Part shown: positions 1 to 12,080 of the stretch, in pieces
How the letters are laid out: the number at the start of each line of letters is the position of its first letter
Position numbering within the stretch: position 1 is the first letter of the stretch
Source of the DNA: Symsagittifera roscoffensis
Lineage: Eukaryota > Xenacoelomorpha > Acoela > Convolutidae
Assembly: GCF_963678635.1 (NCBI RefSeq)
Contig: NC_087063.1
Coordinates: 18,478,143-18,542,142, forward strand
Length of the DNA stretch: 64,000 bases
Direction: 5' to 3'
Program-made: the position numbers and the translations under genes
Notes under the pieces: generated by a model
What the model saw: only the letters and a program-made list of their open reading frames with translations
What the model was told of the DNA's origin: nothing
Databases searched by the model: none

Positions 1-421
1 TTTTCCGAGTTGATTCAAGGTTCTTGATATTAACTTCGTGTTGTCGCAGTAGTATAAACCCAGTTCTGCATTTCAAGTTTTTTTGTTCCATAAAATTAGC
101 GTAAATTAAATTTCAAACTATGCCAGAAATAAATGAAATTAGTAGAGAACTGATAAAAGCGCGTAGTGCTGATACCGAAATGGTACCTTTCAAATCCCCA
201 ATTCTGATCATGAGAATACTTTTTTGCTTCCTTTGACTTCAAGATTTTTTTTCAGTCTGTTAATTAATCTGTAAAATTTTTCAAGTCTCTAAATTATACA
301 GTTAAAATTTGACTAGAAAGTTTAAACATACCCGAGCAAAATTATTTTTCATCTGTTTTTCTGAAAAAAAGGAGAACAATAAACCTCATCAATTGTTAGT
401 TCCTTGGAAAAGATACTCTAA
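1..421. other. AT-rich intronic sequence, no feature recognised
   Basis: No ORF, RNA gene or repeat that I can recognise. It lies upstream of the first putative host exon and next to a fold-back repeat. Confidence 0.4.
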
Positions 422-1270
422 TAAATTATTGTTCCGACTTTTGTAACGAACGTAACGGAATATTTGTGATCGGGTCGAGTTTTTTTTTCTTCAAACAATT
501 TTCGACTTTTTAACTAGCCATTTTTAACGGAATTTATAAATGTCATTCAAAATGTATTGTTGTCCTGAGCTTAAATTTGAAAAAAAAATTTCACCTGTGA
601 TCATTTTTTGTAAAATTATGGGGGTTTAAAGATTGCCATTTTGGCCAATTTTGGATATTTAACGAGCGATATATTTCGCGCTAACAACTCATAAGCGGAA
701 TTTAATCCGTCTTAGAAATCTTTCCAAATGGGTTGAAGAAAGCTTGATTGCCATAATTGATATGTTACTAGGAGCGAAATCTATCACTTTGTTCTTTATA
801 TGGCATGTGGGGGGATAATTTTCAAACATTTTTTTGTTGAATAGATCTTAACAGGCAGTCGGAACATTCGACCTGATACGAGCAGTCTTGTTGTCATTAA
901 CTATTACACCAAAAATCATTACAGCGAAGGAAAGTGCATCCAGATCGCTCTGCACAAAATTTTTTGTAATTTTTAGAGAGTAAAGAAATGATTCAACTAT
1001 TAGACCTAGGAGAAACAAATTATTCTTCTGAATATGCATTATAATTTCGTCCGCAAGAAAACATTGCAGCAATTTTTAAGCCCCATAACTTAACGAAAAA
1101 TGATCACAGGTGAATTATATTTTCAATTATAAGCTCATGACAACAATACTTTTTGAATGATTTTCAAAAATTCTGTCAAAAATAGCTAGCTAAGAAGTCA
1201 AACTTTGGCTGGAGAAAAAACCACCTCGAGCTCAAATATCCCGTAATCTTCGTTACTAAAGTTCAACAGT
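422..1270. repeat. Fold-back member of a dispersed repeat family
   Basis: The left half starts tgttccgac and runs through conserved blocks (tcacctgtgatcattttt, gattgccattttggcc, gcgctaacaactcataagcgg) to ggcagtcggaacattc and gatacgagcagtcttgtt near 895. The stretch about 1065-1262 is the reverse complement of the first about 200 bases, so the locus can fold back. The outer motifs tgttccgact and agtcggaaca are inverted copies of each other, like the ends of a non-autonomous DNA element. No coding capacity is visible. Related copies lie at 2878-3445, 48560-49135 and 52500-54215. Confidence 0.6.
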
Positions 1271-1365
1271 GGGTAATCTTTAAGCAAAACTTGTCAAAGA
1301 AACGAGTAGGTGTAATCAGTGAGTCGGAATAGTACGCCGACCAACGATCACTTTGCACAATTTAG

Positions 1366-1502
1366 GGGCGGATGGATACTACGAAGTGACAGTGCAGGGC
1401 ATCAAGATGACTGCCTACTGTGTCATGGGAGAAGAGCCCGCCCTGACTTATGTCGACATTGTTGCAAATACAAGGGTTCACTCAGCCACCGGCCCAGGCG
1501 AG
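1366..1502 (+). CDS. Putative host exon, GON-like domain part 1
   Basis: A GC-richer 137-base segment preceded by tttgcacaatttag and followed by gtataa, a plausible acceptor and donor. Two leading bases complete a codon from an earlier exon. The frame then reads ADGYYEVTVQG, a YC pair, PALTYVDI and ATGPGE, ending in phase 0. The pattern DGxY...G...YC.M...P..YVD resembles the start of the GON domain, the C-terminal module of ADAMTS9/20 and GON-1, secreted metalloproteases acting on extracellular matrix. The next exon (22808) starts in the matching phase. The local + frame at 1319-1600 is a shadow in another frame. The exon call is an inference from splice sites, composition and domain pattern; transcript evidence is not available here. 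Confidence 0.6.
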
Positions 1503-2877
1503 GTATAAATTATTCACAATCCTTTCAAAACATTCCACCTTCAACCATTGAAAACAGCTTGACTTCTCTTGGCAAACAAATTTGCGGTTTATTGTACTAA
1601 GCGAAATGTTGTCAAATTTCTTTAGCGAAAACTAGTCAAAAGCAATTAAACTGTAAAAAATTCCATGTCGAAACCTTCGCTCATTAAAGCATGGCCATTT
1701 GGCTGCTCTGGTTTGCAGTTTCTTTTCAAGTAAGTAGCAGATACATAATATGCTACTGTTAAGCTCCGTACAGTTTAAGACTCTTCTTTTGAATCAGAGG
1801 TAGAATTAATGAACAAGGAGGGGAACAGGCATTCCAACAAACATCCAAAGGGGGCGGTAAAAAAAGGTCGTTCAAACCATCTAAAAATGCTTTAAAATGG
1901 CATGCCTTTGATGCCTGTTTGTTTTAAGAATCTGACTAAAACGGTCGGGGTAGTATCTCGCTCAGATGCTTGATATTTTTCAAACTAGTCGAGCTTCAGG
2001 TTCTACCGTAGAAATGTCATGATTGCGCTCACCCCTCGTTTCACTGAAATTTTCGCCATCCGTATTTGCTGTTGCTTGGCATTTATGATTTTGGTATTCT
2101 GAGCAGTTCCACTTTTCAGTTGTTTTGTTCTTATGTTTAGGATAATACTCGTGGCCTGATAGTATTAATAATTAATTGTCTTTGGAAGAAAGAGTAAAAT
2201 GGAAGGACGCTTTAAACATGGCTCAACGAATGGTTCAAATGCAAGGCAGTATGATTTCATGTAAATCTTTTAGAGGTCTTTCGTTGCCTTCAATTAGCAG
2301 CATCTAAGTTATCTCTGTTTTGTGCGCGTGAATGAGGGATTGGATTGTTTTTTTAGCTAATCGAAATGCAAACCTTTTTTGAGATTCTAAGTACATCAAA
2401 TGGATTAAGAATGGCTTCTCAACTCTCAATTAGTATACTTAATTAGATTTCTACTGTTAATATTTAAGTACTTAAATTGAACCAACTTATCGGTATTAAA
2501 GAGGGGTTGTGGTGGGGTTACCTTCTTAGAGGATTATAAAGTAGGGTGCGCAAACATAGGGGGTTAAATAACGTGGGGTTGAAGAGTGGGACACCCTAAA
2601 AATAAACGAGACATTTTTGGTCCGCCCTTTTTCAGAAAAATTCTTTAACCGCCTTTTTTCTCAATACCATGACTTTTGGTTCGCTATATGAACAATTTAA
2701 AAAATAATATTTGGTTAACATTGAATTTTCTTCTCAAATTAGCTAGAGGGTATTATCTACTACTAATAAAATTAACTACAAACTGAGTCTTCATTAATCA
2801 ATATAAATTATTGAAAAACGATTCTCAATTTAAAAGTACTTTTAACAAAAGTTTGCGTTAAATTATTCAATATAGAA
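1503..2877. other. Intron sequence, nothing recognised
   Basis: Non-coding, AT-rich, no ORF of note and no copy of the repeat families seen elsewhere in the window. Confidence 0.35.
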
Positions 2878-3445
2878 GTTTTTATTGTTTCGACTTTCGA
2901 TACGAAAGTAACGGAATATTTGTGCTCGGATGGTTTTTTTCTTCAGACAAGTTTCGACTTTTTGACTAGCCATTTTTGACGGAATTTCTTTATAAATATT
3001 TTGACGGAATTTCAAAAAGTATAACGTATTGTTGTCCTGAGCTTAAACTTGAAAAATATTTCACCTGTGATCATTTTTCATAAAGTTGCGGGGGTTTAAA
3101 GATTGCCATTGTGGCCAACTTGGGACAATTAACGTGCGATATATTTCGCGCTAAAAACTCATTAGCGGAGATTTAATCCATCTTAGAAATCCGTCTATCC
3201 AAATTGGTTCAAGAAAGCTTATTTCCCATAATTGACTTGTTACGAGCAGCGAAATCTATCCTTTTGTACTTTATATGGTGTGTGGGGTGATGATTTTCAT
3301 AAAAAATTTCAAATTTTCGAATAAAAGTTTTTTCATTTTGTTTTATTGAATTTAATTTTTCAATGTTATTACTGCTGCATAAACCTGAAAGGCAGTCGGA
3401 ACTTTCTGGGCTTCGCACTGATACGAGCAGTCTTGTTGTTGTTTA
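2878..3445 (+). repeat. Dispersed repeat family, single-arm copy
   Basis: Begins ttgtttcgactttcgatacgaaag, which contains the hairpin CTTTCG-ATA-CGAAAG, and ends ggcagtcggaac...gatacgagcagtcttgttg. It shares the internal order of blocks with 422-895 (tcacctgtgatcattttt, gattgccatt, tgtggggtgatgattttcat). The short ORFs inside are unrelated to any protein I know and are not called. Confidence 0.6.
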
Positions 3446-3829
3446 TAGCCAAATATTTAAGGTACGGTAACAAATGTCTCGGGGCCTCAATACGGGCTTT
3501 AGCAGCCCAATTTGTAGGGATCCTTGTGAGTTCACACAAATTAGGTTGAAATAGCTAGCTTTTGCCTTAAATTTTCGATTAAAAGAGGCTTAGTACGATC
3601 GGTTCCTTAGTTATCAGGGAAATAATGGGCACCCAATGTCCCCCAAAGAGGAGCCCAATTTGTGATCATTCAGGTTCTTTTGCTAAAAATTGGGCTCATG
3701 GGGACCAACTGGAAAAGGGGATCAACAATTGGGCGCCATTTGCTGAAAATTCTGTGCAACCAGCACCCTGAATAGCACAAAAAGACCAAAATGGGGACCA
3801 ATTGTGGGTCTTATGCACAAAAAAAACCC
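3446..3829. other. Non-coding stretch with short degenerate repeats
   Basis: Contains several imperfect copies of ggggaccaat/cccaattgtg between 3620 and 3810. No gene recognised. Confidence 0.35.
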
Positions 3830-4026
3830 AAAACCAACATTTCTTATATCTTGAGCTAAAACTTTCGCGGTCGAATCTGATTTGCTACGAGTATCAGATG
3901 AAAATGGTAGCCAAAGCTACCAAATTGTGAAACTTTGTCAAAAATCACATTATTTTCATGTCACTTGGGAAGTTTTTAAAGACGATAAAAACTCAGTAAA
4001 ATTGCTTCAGCAGAATAAAGGTTGGT
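3830..4026 (+). repeat. Fragment of a dispersed repeat, shared with 62985-63390
   Basis: The segment atatcttgagctaaaactttcgcggtcgaatctgatttgct and the following about 150 bases align by eye with the sequence just right of the satellite array at 62985 onward. It ends where Polinton A begins, so Polinton A may have interrupted it, although I could not find the continuation beyond 21030. Confidence 0.45.
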
Positions 4027-4074
4027 AGTAGATGTTGGAGTTTAAGAGGTGGGGGGGGGGGGGTATGTGAATCT

Positions 4075-4440
4075 GGGAGACCCACATATTTTAAGATAGG
4101 AAATAGAAAATCCAGTCTCTAAGCTATATAATAAAAGTCAGTATAGATTCTAGAATGTATTAAGATGTGGAAAAAGTTTGTAAGATTTCACGGTTTGTGT
4201 GATGGTAAGAGAATGGTAAGAAAAACGATACTTTTTGGATTTTGTGTGGAAATGAAATGTCCAGTTTATTTGCAAAAATTTTGGAGCGCGTTATCAACCC
4301 GGTAAATATCAATGGTTAATTACGTGTGGGTTGTGGAATGAAGGTCTTGTAATTAGTTTTTTTGGTTCATGGTAAGTCATTGGTGAGAGTTCTTGGGGAA
4401 CATTTTTTTATAGAAACCTTCAAAACACGTTACGATTCGA
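4075..4440 (+). repeat. Left terminal inverted repeat of Polinton A
   Basis: Imperfect reverse complement of 20639-21030. Shared blocks include gggagacccacat, cacggtttgtgtgatggtaag, aatggtaagaaaaacg, ggttcatggtaagtcat and cttcaaaacacgttacga. The first part also carries relics of the tattaagatagggaatag subterminal repeat seen in copy B. Confidence 0.75.
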
Positions 4441-5689
4441 TATAGTTTGAACTATTAACTACTTTATTAGATGATCAATTTTTCTAAAACAATGCTCTAT
4501 TTCTGAAACTATGCTGAAACCTACTGAAACTTCACAAAAAATCGAAACTTTTGAGAAAAAATTAAAACACATAGAAAATATTTAAATCACTGTGTCGTAC
4601 TTTAAGTTTACCGCAACTTTATAATAAAAAAACAACAAAATACTGCATTGTTTATAGGTTAAATACATGGCATCATAAGTTTATTAAATTGCATCAGCTC
4701 ATCAGTTCAATGGTTTTGTATGAGTTCCATCGTCTTGAACGTGTCTTTTAGGATAAAAATAACTAAGTCCTTTCTGTGTTTGCTCATATGTAGCCACCCT
4801 ATACTTTATGTTCTGAATCCTCTATTTGTAGATGTTAGCTTGATTGCTTCATCGAACACTCTCCTGTACTTTGACATGGGTCCGTTTCCAGAATCTTCTA
4901 AAACTCGTTTGCTTAAACCTTTTCTACTGAATTTGAATATATTTGACTTGTGTAGCAAGACATATTTCTGCGATGACAACAAACATAGCATTCATGTACA
5001 TCTAAGTTGAAAAGTTTTGGCTCCCGTTTATCATGCTTTTTTTGCGTATTGCAACATGTTCGAGGGAAGAAATTAGATTTTGCATCTGCCTTGAATGAGT
5101 CTCCGCAGTCATTTTCCCTCATTTTTCCCAAGCAGCCTCTTATCTGGTTGGATACAGTCATATAAATTTTCTTCAGCAAGTGCTAAATAAGGTGAGTCTG
5201 TGTTCATCTCCAACTCTTCAAATTTCTTTACATCACAGTATTTGTCCAAAAAAATGTAACACAGCTCCAACATTCTCAGTTTTGCATACTGAAGTATGAA
5301 AAATCCAACAATGATGGGTTCTCTGTGCTCAATGGTTGATTTTTACATTTCAACCTCATAAAAGTCTTTCCCAAATGATTTTAGTTTTTTAAACAGTGAT
5401 TCATTGATTGCTTTGTGAGTTTTTCATCGTTCAGATATTTTGTGATTGTATGCCTGAATATATCCATGATCTGATGTCACAAGAAGGAATTGACTGAAAA
5501 TTTCATTGTTTCTGCTAAAACTCCTGACAAAGGGTTTTTATCTCCTTCTCCTCTAGAATCAGCCACTTACTGTACAAAAGAATTGCAAAATTTTTGAGGA
5601 AAGTACTAAACCAAACAGTAAATTTTGGTGCAATGCAAGCCAAATTCCATGCAAAATTTGAAGAGAGGGGTTAGAGAGAACATTTAAAC

Positions 5690-5882
5690 CACACTGAACA
5701 CAGCCAAAAAGTTACATCTTTTGTTTTTACTAAAAGGGAGTCTGTAGAAAGAGGTTTTTTGCAGGTAAAGTGGGTTCTGATATGATTTTTTATCTTGGTG
5801 TTTTCTTTAACTTCGTATCCTTTCTCTTTTATGTAGTCCAGTCTCTTATCATCCAACTCTCTCTCTCTCTCTCTCTTTATCT

Positions 5883-5960
<78 letters not shown>

Positions 5961-8020
5961 TTCTCCCTTTCATTATCTCGTTCAACATCCTGATCTGTTA
6001 AGGAGGGACAAATTTCTTGAAAAGAACAGAAGTGGAGGTAACATCACATGCTTCGAATACTGTTTTACAGTAGTGATCACAATAACCGTCCACTTTAAAA
6101 CAGTCGATTTTCTTCTGTTTTCCAGATGTGAACAAGCTCTCAATTCAACATTCTGGTCTTGTTTCCTGGAAGAACGAAATGACCATATTCTAAAAGTTGA
6201 AAGATCGGTTATATCAAAGTCCCATCTCGTGTACAATATTGTTGGCATATCTTGACACATTAAGAAAGGGTAAAGCTGGCTTGTATCACTTCCAACGATC
6301 GATTTACATGTTATGATGAATTTTGATGAATGTTTCATCAACTACAGCTTTTCGGGTAAATACAATCGAACGACCACCGTTCATGTCTTCTCAAAGTTTT
6401 TCACACAAATTCTTTTCTTTTTCGGAAAACGGATAAAAATTGTAATTGATAGATTTGCAAACACATATTTTTGCTAGATTTGGAAGAATACATCCAAGTT
6501 GGAACATTTCTACCACCTTGATATGATCAAACTGAATCATTTTGTGCCTTGCTTCCAGGGTTGGAACAACCTCTTTGTTGTTGTACTACTGCAAATTCTT
6601 TGAACAAAGTCATTCTCTTTTTGTGCCAAGTCTCTTGAAAGTTATTTTAAATCATTAAACCAGATGAAAGTACAGTCCTGATTTGAAGCTTTTCCAGTCC
6701 CTGCTGCTCGTCAAGGCCACTCTTTCTCAGTTTCTCATAGTCCTTTAAGTCTTTGCCTAGAAAATTATTTTTTCTAAGTTTATTGAAAGGCTTCATAAGG
6801 TGACAATTCGGTAAAATCAAGTTTGTCTGGGTTATCAAACCATTCGGTTCTTCCAACCTCGGATTTTTTGAAAATTGGAGGAAAATTCGCAACTTTTGAT
6901 TTGAGTTCATCGGGAACAACTAAGTCACACTAAGATCTATCTCTTATTTTTGCTAGAAAGGAGTCGCCAGAAAGAATTCCTTGGTAAAGAAAATTTGTTC
7001 TGACATGATTTTTAATCTTGTCATTGGTGTTAGAATTTTCCCACCACTCACTCTCCCACATTTCTTGAATTTTGTAACCTTTCTTTTTATTGTATTTTCG
7101 TCGCATATCATCTATCTCTCTTCTTGTTTCCTCACTCAATATCCTGTTCTGTTAAGTAGGGACGACCTTCTTGACAGGAACAGAAGTTGTAGTAGCATCC
7201 CAGTGCTTTGAATACTGTTTTACAGTGATCACAGTAACCATCAACATGAAAACATTTAATTTTTTTCTGTTTACCAAATGTGAAAAAACTCAATTTTACT
7301 TTCTGGTCTTTTTTCCTGGTGAAAAGACATGACCATATTCTCAAAGATGCGAGATCGCTTATGTCTAGCTTTAAATTACTGCATATTGGTGTCAAACTCC
7401 CATCTCGTCTACAGTCCTGTTGGCATATCTTGACCCATTGAGAAAGGGTAAAGCTGGCTTGCATCAATTCCAACGAGTGATTTTTATATATTTGATGAAC
7501 ACATGATGAAAGTTTCATCACCTAAAGCTTTTCACGTGAACACAATTGAAGGTCCACCAGTCATGCCTTTTCTAATTTTTTTCACAAAAATCTTTATCAT
7601 TTCCGCAAAATGGATAAAAATTGCAATTTGAGTCTTTGTGTAGACATATGTTTGCTAGATTCGGAAGAGTACATCCAAGTTTTAACATATCGATTCCCTT
7701 GTAATGATAAAATTGAATCATTTTTTGCATTTTTTCCAGAGTTGGACTACGTCCTTATTATTGTACTACTGCGAAAAGTCTTTGAACACAGTCATTACGT
7801 TTTTCTTCTAAGTCTCTCATAAATAATTGTAATTATCCAAACCAATTCGATGCACAGTCTTGATTCGAAGCTTTTTCAGTTATTGTTGTTCATCAAGCCC
7901 ATTCTTTCTCAATTTCACATAATCAATAAAGTCTTTGTCTAGAGGATTGCTGTTTCTAAGTTTACTGAAAAAGGCTTCATACGTTGGCAATTCGGGAAAA
8001 TCAAGTTTGTAAGGGTTATT
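5690..8020 (-). repeat. Tandem duplication inside the Polinton A polymerase remnant
   Basis: Two consecutive degenerate copies, about 8020-6863 and 6862-5690, each correspond to about 1.17 kb of the copy B polymerase (about 45415-46590). Both contain the block around WFDNPDKLD, motif A, the CDHCKTVF cysteine block and the KNHVRTNF block. The junction lies near 6862, where sequence matching the FPPIFK region runs straight into sequence matching the WFD region again. Copy B has the segment once, so the duplication is specific to A. Confidence 0.7.
5856..5967 (+). repeat. (CT)n microsatellite
   Basis: About 110 bases of ctctct with a few t or g interruptions, inside the second copy of the duplicated polymerase segment. 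On the - strand it reads as Arg-Glu repeats and replaces a region that is RREIDDMRR-like in the other copy. It looks like expansion of a purine-rich codon stretch after the gene died. Confidence 0.95.
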
Positions 8021-10239
8021 AAACCATTCTTAAGGGAAGAATCCGTTCGTTTTGCTAGCTTTTAAGGCTTTGAGAAAGGAGTCTAGGGTTGTTGATCCAC
8101 CCAGAAACTTTATTATGTCGTACATCTCCAAATTTGATGGAAACGAAATCGTTCGCTTTTTTGATTACTGATGTTTCTTGTTCTAAATAGCGAATCAAAT
8201 TAGGAATTAGGTAGGACCTGATGATATTCAAATATGATATAAAACAACTATTACAACCAAAAACAGTTAAAGTTTTTATATATCTCTCAGATGTTGTTTC
8301 AAATCAATGAGTCGGTTTTTCTGAACTCTCAAAAACTGGGATGACATATCTGCTTATACCGAGTCTTCAACGCATTCATCTTTGTTTCGAATTGGTTACT
8401 TGATTAATTTTACTTCGTTCGTTGAGCTCATTAAAAAAACTTTTCTTTCTTTCATTGACAGCTACTCCAACATTTTGGATTTTTTTCTGATTTCTCCCTT
8501 ACTTTGATCAGCCAACAACTCGAGGTTGGTTACCAAATCAAAAACCAAGTTCTTTGGATCCTTGTTGTGCAAAAAGATGGGTTCATCAATCATATTGATG
8601 ATACATAGACTTAAATTGGAACATGTTTTCCTATCCAAGTTGTAGTTTGTGTCTCTTTTAGTTCTTCTATAGGAACACAAATCGACTCAAAATCGAAAAT
8701 TGCTAGACTATAAAACTTTTCAGAAACTGGAAGATTGAACTCTTCTAGCTTTTCATACAAGTTTTTTGAAGCTCATACACGTTCTTTGGGTAAAACATGC
8801 CTCACTCAATCTTTGAATCTCAGAAAATGTTTGTTGAGAAACTCAGATCTTTTGAAGAAAGTATAACAACCAGGACAGCGGAAACAATTGAAGAAGCTAT
8901 CAATATCATTTGTATAAATTATCTGAATGTTCAAACTCATTAGTTTGGCTGTTTTTATCAAATATTCCAATACTTCTTTGATCTAGTACTCCTACATATT
9001 CACCTTCTTGGATATCGAAGTCGTATTTAAAGATATTTCTTTGCACAAAATCCCCGTCAGCAGGTAAGTCTTCTGCTGAAACTCCACGAAAATTTTTAGG
9101 ATTTTAGCGAGAATTTGAATCGAAGCAGTAAGTATCTAGAAGTTTGAAAGCCGAAATCCTGGTGTCCGTTCATGTACATGGCCAATGCGCGGAAAGTCAC
9201 ACCTGATCTTTGTGTGTTTCCTTGTCTTTGTTCTAAAAGACAGATCGCTTGCGTATGTCGCAGTAAAGGTTCAGTTAAGAGATAATTCGGACATCGGAGA
9301 TAATTCGGAGTAAAGCAGCAAAAATTGTAACCTTAGTAATCAACTTCAATCACCACCTCGTATTTGGACGTTCTGGGTACATTGCTCCTCAATATCAAAA
9401 TTTTCTACGTTTCCATGGATTGTTATCAGTTCTGCTTTAGTACACAGCAAATGGGACTTTTCAAACAAATAATTGTTTTCATGGGCGTAGTCAACATATT
9501 CACCAGTCTCAATAGTTCGAAGAACAAACCCCATAGCAATGTTGATTTTACCGGCAAAATTGAGCTTGTTGAAGACTTCTTCAAGTTTCACATTAACCAT
9601 TTTAGTATCTAACTTGGAGGTTTCAAAATTAAACACCTCATGTCTCCCGTTTGTCATATCCATATCCACTAAGAAAAATTGACAAGCACCAAGTTTCTCT
9701 TTCAATTTTTCATCATCTTCCTCCGCAATCTTGTTCAAATTGGCCACTGTATCACTAGGTTTCCGTTACTTAGCTCAGTTTTCCTTTAGCCGATTATTTT
9801 GGAGAGAGTAGTAACTTGGAAATTCTTGTTCACAAGTAGAACAAACTTTCGATTGCTGAGAACTTAGCTGGACACGCTTCTTGGCTAGATGATAGTTCAT
9901 TTCTTGTTGATTAAAAATACAATACTTACAATCAGGACAAGAAACGACTCCTTAGAACAATTTTTCTTGAATCGAGCTGCGTGCTGATGAACATACATTT
10001 TCCCACAGTCGCTACACTTCATTTTCTCGATGCGGTTAAGGACAAGCATTATCTAAAATAATTAAACTTGGACTTTCAAACTGTTCCAAAAATGAACAAT
10101 TTAAGTGCTAACTGATTAATTGAAGAAACTTACTTTTTTCTTTTCGCAAAATAACGAATTATAAAACTTGAAGTAAAATTCAATTGACTGCTTCTGATCG
10201 GAAAGCAAAATTAATGACTTAATCCAATAAAAGGAGCGT

Positions 10240-10435
10240 ATTTATAAAAACAATGATGTCATCACCTACGCAATTCTCTTTTTATGGTCATGACATCATT
10301 CTTTGAATCAAATCGACGCCACCGCATACGCAAACTTCCTTCTATGGTAATGACGTCATCCACTAAATAAAAATGACGTTACCTCCCCAGCAAATTTCCT
10401 TTTATGGTAAGGACGTCATCGTCTAAGAAAACTTT
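10240..10435. promoter_or_regulatory. CRE-like repeat array upstream of the A polymerase
   Basis: Three to four imperfect repeats of roughly 60 bases, each with ttttatggtaatgacgtcat or a close variant: tcatgacatcat at about 10287, taatgacgtcat at about 10349 and taaggacgtcat at about 10401, with gacgtta between them. TGACGTCA is the classical CREB/ATF palindrome. The array lies between the divergent polymerase (-) and 173-aa gene (+), where a bidirectional promoter is expected. Copy B has CCAAT-type repeats in the equivalent place. Confidence 0.5.
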
Positions 10436-10504
10436 CTTCCAAAATCTAGAGTTATCCAGAAGATATTTTAACCAATCAGAACTCGAGCAGTTTCTGGGTA
10501 AAAA

Positions 10505-10977
10505 TTGAATTTCCTAGAGTTATCTTCCCTGTGATTTCCTCGGAAGTAGCTGTAGATTCTAATTTCTTCCGCAAATTTTTGGACCTTTAAGTTGTCCAAA
10601 ATAGAGTTCTCTGACTAGGTAAATTCCTATTCAGAGAAATTAACCCAATCAAAGAGTTTACTCTTGAAATATCAAAGCTATAAAATTACTGCTGAATTAC
10701 ACTTGACTAGAAAAGAGTTTCTGTTTATTCTCGATAATATGAAATTAATCAAAAAGACCTAAATAATATCTTAAAAACACTTTTAAACCCCTACCCGATA
10801 CCCAAATCCGTAAAAACTCCCCCAGCAATATTTTTGTTTCTTCATTTCTTTAAAGATTTTCGAAGTTCAAAATCCTGCATGATCAAGTTTGCAATAAGAA
10901 TTCCAGAGATTCGCTTTGAAAAAATTATCCACTTTGAGCTATGTTTTCAAGTTTACATCAAAATCAAAAAAACTTGA
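10505..10977 (+). pseudogene. Remnant of the Polinton 173-aa gene, copy A
   Basis: Homologous along most of its length to 42474-42995 (-). The best block reads FLHFFKDF, SSKSC and FEKI..FEL, ending YIKIKKT before TGA at 10975. The start codon is not recognisable. The position where copy B has TAG is AAC here, which supports a sense codon in the ancestor. Other stops are present. Function unknown. Confidence 0.65.
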
Positions 10978-11033
10978 CAATTTACTCAAAAATTAGGAAT
11001 TTCTCATGATTGCATGATAAAAATTCAATTGAC

Positions 11034-11229
11034 TTGATAAAAAAAAATTGTGGAATTCGATTTTGTTTTATTTTTTTATGTTTTTTAACTTCAATTGGCA
11101 GTATTTCTTACTTTTACAGCAAACAAAAAACCCTTTATGGTCATTTATTATGGTCATCTAATATCGCTATTTGTTTTTGCGATTACTTTTGTGTCTTTTT
11201 TTGCTTATTTGGAAGATTTAAGTCCCTGA
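11034..11229 (+). pseudogene. Remnant of the 52-aa membrane protein, copy A
   Basis: The C-terminal part, FAITFVSFFAYLEDLSP then TGA, closely matches FAIAFVYIFTYLEDLRP of copy B (42250-42408, -). The 5' half has shifted frame and the start codon is lost. Confidence 0.6.
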
Positions 11230-11577
11230 AAGGTGATTTTTTTTATTGGATACAACAACCTCCAATAAATGAACAATTTTTGTGATTGTAAACGACGAAT
11301 TGAACAAAGTGTCGTAATGGAATTTTATTTCTGATTGCTTACGACTTTTTATCAAAACTTCCCTTAGAGGAAGCTGAGTACTGATTCGATACGAATACCG
11401 TCCTTAAACGGAATATCTTTTCTGACTGGTTAAACCCACACACTTGACTTCAAGGTACCCCTCACTCTGAAACAAAAATCATTTTAGTTTCAACTTAACT
11501 ACCGTCAAATAGCTCATCTCTCAGCTCTAAATCAGACCTTTTTCTATATTCCTTCACTCAATAACTAATTTCTCAGA
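11230..11577. other. Intergenic part of Polinton A, nothing recognised
   Basis: AT-rich. Copy B carries its BEL insertion in the equivalent interval. No ORF or repeat seen. Confidence 0.35.
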
Positions 11578-12080
11578 ATGATCTTCTCCTTTCGGAACAA
11601 CAACCTCACGTACACTGTCGAGTTTTTACCAGAAGTGGTAAAATTAAGGTGCTCGAGTCAGTCTCTGGGAATTTTTGGCTCAAATGGATATCTCAATTCA
11701 ATTGTGGCACATGATCGAAATCATAAAAAGAGACTTCAGTGAACATCACCAATTGCAGGTTCCCATCACCAAGAACAAGCTTGAAACGATGGGAATGATG
11801 TCAAAGATTCCAGAACTAGTTGGGATGGACTATCCCGAGGTTCTTGGCCCTAGATATGTAACTCACCCTGTAAACGATTTCATTTTTCCGTGGGAAGAAA
11901 AAGGATCTGTGGAGAACTCAATTACAATCAAAGACTAAGAGGGGTTCTCTGAACCAAGGACTCTGGTGAGCGAAGCGAACCACCAAGACAACCAACGGCG
12001 CTGGAGCCGAGACCAGCTTTGCGCTCCATTGAGAACCTAAAAAACTTTGAGAACCCAGCTGCTCGACAGCTCCTTGATTT
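11578..12080 (+). pseudogene. Homolog of the Polinton 126-aa protein, copy A
   Basis: Starts with ATG at 11578 (MIFSFRNNNL), shifts frame, then the main frame opens at MDISIQLWH (about 11681) and runs to a stop at 11936. Homology to the B protein continues beyond the stop to the ARQL block. Conserved parts are MDI.IQ.WHM, the VPIT block, MDYPE and FPWEE.GSVEN. Function unknown. The same upstream-frame arrangement occurs in copy B (37633-38106). Confidence 0.65.

Larger units (their letters stand above)
4702..10049 (-). pseudogene. Protein-primed DNA polymerase B remnant, Polinton A
   Basis: Degenerate copy of the polymerase at 43358-47702. Reading leftward: an N-terminal Cys/His finger segment (start codon at 10049), a conserved block at 9346-9747, an exonuclease-region block at 8462-8680, then polymerase segments, ending in the KGLSYFYP motif before a TGA at 4702-4704. 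Motif C is changed to MNTDS, with Asn for the first Asp. Many stops and shifts, and one internal stretch is present twice (5690-8020). The family replicates Polintons by protein priming. The gene is dead. Confidence 0.85.

Noticed and set aside
1319..1600. 93-codon + strand ORF over the first host exon
   Set aside because: It is in a different frame from the GON-like reading and crosses the donor site without gain.
3620..3815. CRISPR-like spaced repeats
   Set aside because: Motifs are short, unevenly spaced and degenerate, and the genome is eukaryotic.
5671..5988. 105-codon Arg/Glu-repeat ORF and its antisense Leu/Ser ORF
   Set aside because: They are translations of the (CT)n microsatellite; only the flanks are polymerase relics.
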